The notes under the pieces are model-generated. The model was not told where the DNA came from and made no database searches. It worked only from the letters and a program-made list of their open reading frames with translations. Shown piece after piece: positions 55,149 to 64,000 of a stretch of DNA of 64,000 nucleotides. The stretch's first letter is position 1. Each line of letters opens with the position of its first letter. The DNA lies in contig CM043965.1 of the NCBI GenBank assembly GCA_014529385.2, positions 63,201,933 through 63,265,932 of the forward strand. Direction: 5' to 3'. This stretch comes from Adiantum capillus-veneris (taxonomy: Eukaryota; Streptophyta; Polypodiopsida; Polypodiales; Pteridaceae). The position numbers and the translations under genes were made by a program.

Positions 55149-56516
55149 ATGACCCTAATTTATGGTAGGTATTGGCTTACCTTTGCGGTATAAGTCAAAC
55201 GGCCTGGAAATGTTTGTTGGGACAACTACTGTGGTCACATTTCTTCGATGTAGTGCTTCTAGGGCTTTGGTATTAAGCTTACCTATCTTACTCAGGTACG
55301 GTCTATACTTGTTGATTGTTGTGTGATAGATCACTGCCAAGATACTCATGTGGCCAAATACAGTTGTATGGTTAAAATGGTAAGTGGCCGAATATGGTTA
55401 TGAGTGGTTGTGAAGGGTATGAAATGTGGCCAAATATGTTGTGCCTAGTATGTTATGGCTACCCAATGGACAATATGGGTGCTACATATGGATATGGCTA
55501 CTCATATGGCCAAGTGGTTGTGAATATGTTAATAAGGGTTGTGGGAATATCGTTGTGGATATGGTTGCCAAGTATGGTTGCGCATGGTACCTTGTGGCTG
55601 CTTATATGGCCAAATATGGTGTTTGTTGCATCTTATATAATGGGTATTGATAACACGGCCTGGGCATATGGAACAATTAGGTGACTCTGGAATGTCTCAC
55701 TGTTATGGGTTTATGGTTAAAGGGATTTGAGCATTCATACTTACTATCTTTTATATGGTTTTTTGGACTCCAGCTAGGTACAAAGTAGTACACACTAACT
55801 AACATCTCTTTGTGTGTAATGTCTAATGGTTCTCTTACAAACTGGTAGATGACCCTATTTTAGGTAGGTATTGGCTTACCTTTGCGGTTTAATTCATGCG
55901 ACCTGGGAATGCTGTGTTGGGAAGCTACTGCAGTTATATTTTTGGTGTAGTGCCTCTAGGGTTTTGGTATTAAGATTACCTATCTTACTTAGGTACGATA
56001 TATACTTGTTGATCGTAGTGTGATAGATCATTGGCAAAGCTACTCTTGTGGCAGAATACGGTTAAGATGGTTGTGGCCGAATATGGTTATGATTATGGTT
56101 GTGAAAGGTATGAAATGTGACGAATATGTTATGCATTGTACCTTATGGCTGCCCAAGTGGCCGAATATGTTTGCTTTTTTTGAATATGACTTCTCATACG
56201 GCCGAGTGGCTATGAATATGGTAAGAAGGGTTCTGGCCAAACATGGTTGTGGATATGGTTACCAAGTATGGTGTGCATGGTACCGTATGGCTGCTTATAT
56301 GGTCAAATATGGTTGTTTATTGCATCTTATGTGATGGACATTGGTAATATACTCCCTCGGCTTATGGAACAACCAGGGGACTCTAAAATGTCTCACAATT
56401 TTGTAATTTTATGGTTAAAAGGAATTGAGCATTCATACTTACTATCTTTTATAGGTTTTTTTGACTCTATCTAGGTAGGAGTAGTACACGCTTACTAACA
56501 TCTCTTTGTGTTAACA
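55149..56516. repeat. Tandem duplication, 2 copies of ~690 bp, with internal ATATGGTT words
   Basis: The copies start ATGACCCTA and GGTAGGTATTGGCTTACCTT (about 55149 and 55850) and end CTAACATCTCTTTGTGT. Inside each, a ~280-base field is made of words such as TATGGTTGTGG, GGCCAAATATGG and GTACCTTATGGCTGC in varying order. Copies differ at perhaps 10-15% of positions. Short open frames in the field are not protein-like. Confidence 0.88.
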
Positions 56517-57095
56517 TGTGACTCCAAAGTAAAGATTGACTGCACGTATGAGCACTATTACTGACCCAAAAAATATAGCAGTAATTAAGCCCAAACTTTC
56601 TAAAGTTAAGAAATATGTATATGTAGCCCACTTTGGGGCTAAAAAACCTCACATAAAACACGTCTCCGGCCATATCTTATGAGAACTTGCAAAGCAAAAA
56701 AGGCCCCATTTGGTTTCCCTTCAACCCCCTGTAAATGAAACATCTCTGAATATATGTTATAGGTTTTTACTATTTATCTTTGAAAGCAATTTAGTTGGGT
56801 GACATCTACAACACATGGGATACCCATACATCACTTGCATACGGTGCCAATGCTAACTAAATGTTGTGTTGTTTCCATGGGTGCAGGTGAGGGTTACCTC
56901 TCAACTATGGTTTTCAAAGTTCCTTGGCTTGAAGATGGTGGATTTATATATCTTCAGGCTCTTGATTTTCTTTTACTTGTGTATAAGTCCGTTCTGTACT
57001 ATGAATGGGAATTATGCCACCTTTTTATTGACATAATTTCTAGTGTCTTTTGTAATTTGAAAGGATTCTTTGGTGTTTATGTTATATTGTTACTG

Positions 57096-57099
<4 letters not shown>
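56517..57099. other. Non-coding stretch, nothing recognised
   Basis: A plus-strand frame from 56799 runs into the CA microsatellite; no domain seen. Confidence 0.4.

Positions 57100-57187
<88 letters not shown>
57100..57187. repeat. (CA)n microsatellite, ~43 units
   Basis: A pure CA run of about 87 bases. Confidence 0.97.
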
Positions 57188-57188
<1 letters not shown>

Positions 57189-57211
57189 GTTAGAGTCCAA
57201 ACGCTTGCACA

Positions 57212-57421
57212 ATGCAAACAGTCCACGCGAGGCAAAAAGGCTGCAGTTTGGGACTCTGGGATAATCTAATGAGAAGACAAAGAGCACTACAGCCTCAGAG
57301 GCAGATCACAGATTTCTTCGGATCCAGAGTAGCAAAAGTGGAAGGAGAAGCAAGAGGCCAGCATCCAGCACAAAGGAGTACCCACATTCATACCAAAGGC
57401 ACCCTCATTGACAGGGATTGA
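57212..57421 (+). other. Short open frame with a PIP-box-like motif
   Basis: A 69-codon plus-strand frame containing PQRQITDFFGSR. QRQITDFF fits the PCNA-interaction consensus Q-x-x-(I/L/M)-x-x-F-(F/Y) exactly. There is no other domain, no homologue I recognise and no clear promoter. The 3' flank (57540-57720) is AT-rich with repeated CACACTTT words and looks like transposon or 3'-untranslated sequence. Likely chance or a relic. Confidence 0.2.
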
Positions 57422-57719
57422 GCTTAGGAAATTGAGACGACCGCGACCGAGATGCAGAAGCACACTTCACCGGAGGAGACTACAACAAAGGATTAGAAGC
57501 ATTCTAGCCAGACACCCAGAATGCTCCTAGGAAGTTTATTTAATACTTTGTATTTAGTTTCTCACATTTATTTTCACACTTTCACACTTTTCACACTTAG
57601 TACTTTGGTACTAAGGTACCCAGACAATGTAACAGATTCACCACTTTTGTATCAGTTTGGTCTCATAGGTCATTCCGGCCTTTTGAAGACGTTAATATAA
57701 CATTTCATCTCATTTCGAT

Positions 57720-58248
<529 letters not shown>

Positions 58249-58317
<69 letters not shown>
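58249..58317. repeat. (GA)n microsatellite
   Basis: A pure GA run of about 68 bases. Confidence 0.97.
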
Positions 58318-58320
<3 letters not shown>

Positions 58321-60225
58321 TTGTTTAAACCCAAAAAAAGTTCAAACGTTCATAACCTTCCAAAATATGACGCGTAGGGGGGTTCTTTGAGCTTGAAAAT
58401 TTTAAGCTCCGTTATAAAAAGTATAGATGGTAAAGCTATTAGAAGATTAAAAAGAAACAAGTGAAAGAGTCACTGTGGGTTTCTAAAATAACAAGAAAAT
58501 GATAAAATCATTTGGTAGAGTTTAACTAGAATTGTATAAGGTAAAGCATTGTTCACGAATATCTCTAAAGCCTTGCATGGTTGGCGGCTAAAACTCCCAA
58601 AAGCCATAATATTTTAAGGCTTTTAACACCTTGAGGCTTAAGAAACATCATACATTTAAAATTTTAGAAAAGCCCAACTCCCATTAAGGTTTGGGATTGT
58701 TCTCTCAGCTCCATTACAATATTGTTACACATGTAACGAAGACACGGATATTGGGGAGAACTCTCCTTATATGGATATCCTACCCGGAATGGCTGAGTCA
58801 GACAATGTCGATTGGGTGCACCTAGCGGCAACTTTAAAATTTTATATAGTAACTCATGAAGTAAAATTTCAAGCCGACGGAGCACACATCCATTGTGGCT
58901 AGGCCCCTCATTTAAATTTCCCTTTTACTTATTATGATTTACTTATTATGTTTATTTAATTTTTTAAATATGCTAAAATTGGGATAACTGCTAATCAAGA
59001 CCAAGTAGTCTTGTTTTGAGGTATTTTTGAAAGGAACTATACATTCCACTCCAACAATCAAAGCTAATGAACAATATATGGCTCTCGTTCGAACATGGAC
59101 ACCAAGTCCACAAATCAGCAAGAAATTGGTTTGCGAATGGAGCTTAAATGTCAAGCATTGTTGTCATAATCATGCCAAGCAAGGGACCATCTCAACAGGA
59201 GCCTGCGTGCCTAATAAATTGATAAGTCTTCTTACCATCCATAAAATTCTACACTTACAAATTTATACATTTAGTTGACTGGTGTCACATATATATAATT
59301 TTTAACTTCTTTAGTCCTTCAACATATCCAATATACACATTTGGAAGGTGTACCATTTCTCTCCTTATATCTTTGGAAGCTATCCAATCAACAAGCTACC
59401 AAAATGGGGCTAGATTGGTCACATGGCATATCCAGTGTATGTCTGTGAATATGACTGTTCACATTTGTAATTTTTTCTCCTTTCTCTCTTCGAACAAAAG
59501 TTATTATTCATGGTAATATTCATTTTTTTGTTATCATTTATGAAAAATTTATGTGACGGTTGTGTTTAATAATTGATGATTGCATATTACATATTTTTCA
59601 ATCTTGACGCTACTAATCAAGGCATAAAGGCCACTTTTAATGTTGATATACCCCAAAAGCAATCTCTCTTGAGTGGTGATGAGTCAAGCATTCTAAAAAC
59701 TAAAAATAAGTATCCAGCTTCCAATTGTTTGAACTCTTATTGGAGAAAAAGCCAAAATGCCATGTTATTCAATTGCTACTAGGCTTGTATCACTAATTTA
59801 TTTACTACTAGTATGTTAAGTAAATTTCTAGATAGAAACATATATGTATCATGAAACACACCAATTGCTCAATAATAACCTTTAAATATTTGATTGTGAA
59901 ATGCAATTCAACAAAATCAATAGGATACTGTATCTTGCACTTACTTACATTGCAACATCACGCTTACTAGCCTATGAGGTACTAAATTTTTGGTGGTGAA
60001 GTTTTCTTTTCAGATATTCAAATTTGTGGCCACTCTATGTGCCACTTCTAGGGATTTTAATGAAGCATATGATGGGCAAGAGGAATGTTAAGATTTTGTC
60101 CATTCTCCGTGCCCTTAGCTCATGTTTGGATAGTCACTACCTTTTGGGTCATGGTGTAATGCCCAAGGAGATTTAAAATGAATACGTAACCTTGTAATGT
60201 ATTTTAATAGTTAATTACCTTCACA
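58318..60225. other. Non-coding, AT-rich, nothing recognised
   Basis: About 1.9 kb with no domain, repeat or RNA gene recognised; only short chance frames. Confidence 0.45.
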
Positions 60226-60230
60226 TTAGC

Positions 60231-61905
60231 TGTCATTAAATCTAATATCTAACCAACCCAAATGATTTTCTCATATTAAACTGGTCATTTACTGTGGGAT
60301 AATAAACGGGAACAAAGGTTAGAATATAGACATGTGCTTATGATCTATCTCAACACGGGGCCAATAAATGAGAGATGGTATGTCAAAGAGCAAGGTTAAC
60401 TAATGGAGCTTCAAAGACCTTAGGGTTAGCTTCATTAAAGACCTCCAATGGTTAGTGTTAAAAGTCCTTTGACCTTAGGCACCTTAGGCAAGCTAGGGCT
60501 GAGCTTGAGGTGGGAACCTGACCTAAACTTGCCTTTGACCTTAGGCAAGCTAGGGCTGAGCTTGAGGTGGGAACTCCACCTAAGGTGCTTGTCATGCTTT
60601 ATGACTAAGGTACTTGAGGTACTCGTCATAATTAATGAGGAAGGTGCTTGAGAAGCTTCCTATGCATGGGGGGTAATGTGCTTGAGTAAAAAAGAGACCC
60701 TACAAACTTAATGAGGAAGTTGCTTGAGAAGCTTCATATACATGGGGGGTAAGGTGTTTGAGTCAAAAAGAGACCCTACAAACTTAATGAGGAAGTTGCT
60801 TGAGAAGCTTCCTATGCATGAAAGTCCCAAAGTTAGGGGAATCTTTGACCTAACCTTCCACTCACCCAAAGGGCACCCCTTTTCTAAAAGGACACATGTG
60901 ACATATGTTAGACTCTCACTAAGCTTAACCACATGGTGTGCTTGAATGCTATTGGTTGGGCTAAAGAGGGGTCCAATGAGCTTCTAGTTCCATCCAACAA
61001 GTATCTAGGTATTTTCAAGCTCTCTCTCTCTAAGGGGTAAGGAGGACACTTGTCAAAAGACTACCCATGTACTTGACTGCATGCTGCATGTGATTGGTAG
61101 GGGGAAAAGGGTCTAATGAGCTTGCAGCATGTGGAAAAGTTGCAACTCACCCCAAGCAAGCAAGGGGGGTGCTAGGGGGATATACACCACACACACACAC
61201 ACACACTCATTTTGTGGATCCATTCTCACTTGGTGAAAGTCGAGGAACTCCACCTCCTTCTCCAAGCTTGTGAGAAGTGAGAGCCTACACTAACACTCTT
61301 GGCTACATAATGCAAATCCAACCAAGAGCCATGCTTCAATGCTTAAGCTTGCCATCTTCTCCATCTTCATTACTATGCTATTATGTATGCTAGCAAGAAG
61401 AGTAATGATAAGTGAGGAACTATTTCTTTCTCCTATGGAATGTTTCTTCTTCCTCTTCCCTATCCTCATTCCCCGCTAGCTCTCTCCACCTTCGAAGGTG
61501 TTTGAGGCCTTGGGACTGAGGCTTGGGATAGTTGATGCTTTCTACAAAGTTTCTGTTATACTTGTGATGCACAAAGCTTTCCATCTTCATTGCATCACCT
61601 AAGTCACAAGGAACACAAAGATTGTATTGTACCAAGTCTCTCTTGATGGGAGAAACTATAATACAAATGCCTATTAGAGGGGGGACCGGCTCCATATGAA
61701 TCCGGCCCTCAACTATTGCCATGTTCTCTAAACTCTCTCTCTTGCAAAAGTATTGTGCATGCCAAATTAAATAAGTACCATGTTTATGTTGCTACCATCA
61801 ATCAATTAAGTTCACCCGCTATGCTCACAAAGTAATCTCTCAAAAGTGCTTCACCTAATTTCCTAATTCCACTACTTTCAAAGTTCATAGGCCATTTCCA
61901 TTACA
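60231..61905 (+). mobile_element. Solo LTR (1675 bp), same family as the chromovirus, opposite strand
   Basis: Starts TGTCATTAAATCTAATATC and ends CCATTTCCATTACA, matching the minus-strand LTRs of the chromovirus at 35248-44011 along its length with clear divergence. The flanking pentamers are both TTAGC (60226-60230 and 61906-61910), a perfect target duplication. With no interior attached it is a solo LTR, the product of LTR-LTR recombination. It carries its own internal tandem repeat at 60634-60825 and a CA run near 61183-61205. Confidence 0.92.
60634..60825. repeat. 76-bp tandem repeat inside the solo LTR, 2.5 copies
   Basis: AATGAGGAAGNTGCTTGAGAAGC opens each copy (60634, 60710, 60786) and AAGAGACCCTACAAACTT closes the first two. 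The chromovirus LTRs at 35-44 kb have AAGCACCTC words in the matching area instead, so this LTR zone is repeat-prone. Confidence 0.9.
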
Positions 61906-61980
61906 TTAGCACATTCACAATGCATTTCATATTAGTTTATTATGACCCTTTGAGGACCCCTACCTACACATTACATATAT

Positions 61981-62196
61981 GAGGAACCACCCACACTTGT
62001 AGATCAAGAAGAGAAACTCATACTTGACCAAATAGTTGATCAGGAGACCACCACCACATGCACTGACATGGTTTATAACCTCTATCTTTTGACTTTCAAA
62101 GGCCTCCCTAGAGAGGATGCCAAATGGATGCCTGAAAAGTTTTTCCGCAACTTCCCATACCTTCTCCACACTTTCCATCACTCATGGTCCAATTGA
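61981..62196 (+). pseudogene. Ty3/gypsy pol tail with chromodomain-like end
   Basis: The plus-strand frame encodes LVDQEEKLILDQIVDQ, then VYNLYLLTFKGLPREDAKW, in the layout of the end of gypsy pol (linker, then the -Y-L-(V/L)-x-(F/W)-K-G-LP-x-EDA-x-W strand of a chromodomain). It stops at a TGA at 62194, about 50 bases before a polypurine tract and an LTR start. Only the last ~70 residues remain. Confidence 0.6.
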
Positions 62197-62235
62197 TTCT
62201 CTATTGAGCAACTGAGGACAGTTGCTATCCCTCGT

Positions 62236-62274
62236 GGGAGGGATGTTACGAGACTGGGCACCCTCCTGTTGGGG

Positions 62275-62345
<71 letters not shown>

Positions 62346-62460
62346 AGTGTTGTGGCACAGATGATCGACACAACCTATCGATCACAGTATGCCTTCTCGT
62401 GACCAAACCTCGGCATATGAAGATAGACCTTCATTTTATATTTGATATCACTAGTCCAAA
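62236..62460 (+). mobile_element. Polypurine tract and start of a 3' LTR (fragment)
   Basis: GGGAGGGA (62236-62243) is followed by TGTTACGAGACTGGGC, the arrangement of polypurine tract plus LTR start. The first LTR bases are also found at 44796-44819. A (GA)n run (62277-62341) follows almost at once. The LTR end was not found. Confidence 0.6.
62277..62341. repeat. (GA)n microsatellite in the LTR fragment
   Basis: About 64 bases of GA, 33 bases after the LTR start. Confidence 0.96.
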
Positions 62461-62819
62461 AATTCCCTTATGCCTTCACTGTTGGACCACCACAAACACT
62501 CCCAAACATCATTCCCCCAAGCTATGCATGCATAACTGTCCTCCTACCATACTATCAAGATGATCCCTATGAATTTTTGCCAGTGTAGTACGAGATAGTG
62601 CTGCTATATGACTTCAGGGTATAAATGAGAATGAATGCACGTGCATTGGAGCCTCCTTGTTCTGGAATCATTTCTTCCTCTTAGCTACTAGATATACCCA
62701 AAAGGCACTTTGAGGGGGGGTCACAAAAAGCGCGCATCAAGAGCGTATGTTTAACAATATAATAGGAATCGCTCAATTTTGCACATCTTTGCTTCTCTCC
62801 TGCCAACTTTTCTTCTAAT
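62461..62819. other. Non-coding stretch, nothing recognised
   Basis: No gene or repeat recognised. Confidence 0.4.
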
Positions 62820-64000
62820 GGCTGTTGCTACAATCTAATCTTGGAGGTCTTGAAAGAGACTTTTCTCGTCTTTTTTCTCTCATTCTAGTGCTGCTTGCAG
62901 GCTTTCTTTGTTGTCATGGAGGCTATCAATCTATAGTTGGCACCTTGCATTCTCTCTAATGCTATGTTTGCCTCTTCTTTAGCATCTTTGGCATCCAATT
63001 CCCTCTTTGACATTCAATGAATCAATTGTGCTACAACTCTCTGGCATTGGAATTAGATTGTGATCATGTCTAAGTGCTACTCGAGCTCAAATTCTTCGAT
63101 GAGCTTGTCAGCTTCTTCAATGGTAGCTCTAGATGGAGGTAGGACTTGTCCTCCCACTTGAGTAGTTGGTTGCCAGGAACTCCCTGGCATTGACTCTCCT
63201 TTTTCCTCTTTCTCTTGCTGGCTGCTCTTGTTCCACTTTTTTGTTGTTTTGAGTAGTTGTCTCCTTTAGATCTGCTTTTGCCTCTCTTTGGTCCTTTTAA
63301 TCTTTGGCTTCTTCTTTTTTCTCATCAGTAGCAGGAGGAGGTGTTGCAGGCTTCAAGGAGACCTATTGTTGCTTATCTCCATCTCTGTCTCTTGTTGCTT
63401 ATTAGTGGTATCTTCCTCTTTGGGCACTTCATCATGAGTGGAATGTAGGCTCCTTGGTGAATCCACTGAGGATTCCAAATCATTTGTCTTTTGTCTTTTA
63501 AAATCTTGTGCTTCCCTTTGTTTAGCTTTTCTTTTTGATACATCATGTATATGTTGCTTGAATGAGCCAACTAGCTCAACTTCCTCTTCAACTTTCTTGC
63601 ATTGATGTCTTTTGATCTTTTCCATTTGTTTGAATTTAATATTCTTGAGTTTTTTATCAAGCTCAATGCCATCTTCACCCTCTGTTTTTGAGCCGGCTTA
63701 TTCCATCTTCTTTTTCTCGGTTGCTATCTTTGCAAACCATTCTTCTCTCAACCACTGAGCTTCATCCATGGTTCTTTGGACTTGGGTTTTTGGAATTTGC
63801 TCAGTCGGTTGGGGTTTTTTAAAGGATAAGTGGGAATGTGGTATCAAAGGCTTCTTCATCTTCTTCTGTTGATTGATGCTTTGATGGAATATTGCAGTTC
63901 GTGGGCTTTATTTCTCCACTAAGCTCTATGTCTAATTCAGTTGCTTCACTGTCTCGGTCTCGGCACATGAGCTCAGTCCTCTGGTTTGTCTTTTTGTGGG
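62820..64000 (-). pseudogene. Lys/Glu-rich coiled-coil protein relic of unknown function
   Basis: Minus-strand translation from the right edge gives a long charged protein in pieces: PKTQVQRTMDEAQWLREEW, a stop near 63700, then a 90-codon frame (63625-63353) MEKIKRHQCKKVEEEVEL and HDVSKRKAKQREAQDFKRQK. Further left follow TIEEADKLIEEFELE and an A/E-rich helical stretch DAKDAKEEANIALERMQG. Coiled-coil character is consistent across pieces, with several stops and frame changes between them. I do not recognise the family; it may be a transposon-borne or decayed host gene and continues beyond the window. Confidence 0.4.

Overview
The window is nuclear DNA of a land plant with a large, repeat-dominated genome. 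Plant-type retroelements with initiator-Met-tRNA primer sites, plant-type L1 LINE coding blocks and an exon pair most like the plant flowering-time RNA-binding protein FPA support this. The extreme load of (GA)n/(CT)n tracts and low gene density suggest a fern or similar lineage, but the species cannot be fixed from the sequence. There is no bacterial or organellar signature, and no rRNA or tRNA gene was recognised.

Layout. 1-1757 is the 5' end of a decayed Ty3/gypsy element (gag, primer site, LTR) on the minus strand. 1758-6330 is non-coding with two local tandem duplications. 7113-7703 (minus) is the only convincing host coding sequence: two spliced exons for RRM1 and RRM2 of an FPA-like protein. 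8.4-12.2 kb holds microsatellites, two-copy duplications and a strange 1.6-kb field of degenerate short-word repeats. 12.4-13.25 kb is an L1-ORF1p-like relic. 13.6-17.8 kb is microsatellites and duplications. 17827-22458 is an LTR element with ~150-bp LTRs, a perfect 5-bp target duplication and almost no coding left. 22.5-31.5 kb is microsatellite-rich with several inverted-repeat DNA elements.

32-44.5 kb is a nest. A plant L1-type LINE (plus strand) is interrupted by a 258-bp hAT-like MITE in ORF1 and by an 8.76-kb Ty3/gypsy chromovirus (minus strand, 35248-44011) in its reverse transcriptase. 46.6-49.4 kb is a second, decayed LTR pair, one copy carrying a 745-bp inverted-repeat insertion. 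51241-54939 is the most striking object: a 3.7-kb Ty1/copia-derived element with two 193-bp LTRs that read identical, a perfect AATAG target duplication, and one intact 643-codon frame. That frame joins gag, a protease with a destroyed active site and the C-terminal piece of pol; integrase and catalytic reverse transcriptase are missing. 55.1-56.5 kb is a ~690-bp tandem duplication. 60231-61905 is a solo LTR of the same family as the chromovirus, with a perfect TTAGC duplication. The right end holds another gypsy tail and an unidentified lysine/glutamate-rich coding relic.

How the parts relate. Apart from the FPA-like exons, recognisable coding capacity comes from retroelements. Non-autonomous forms (the 3.7-kb and 4.6-kb elements and the MITEs) must rely on enzymes from partners outside the window. 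Two- to three-copy tandem duplications of 40-700 bp recur through the non-coding DNA and inside LTRs and leaders.
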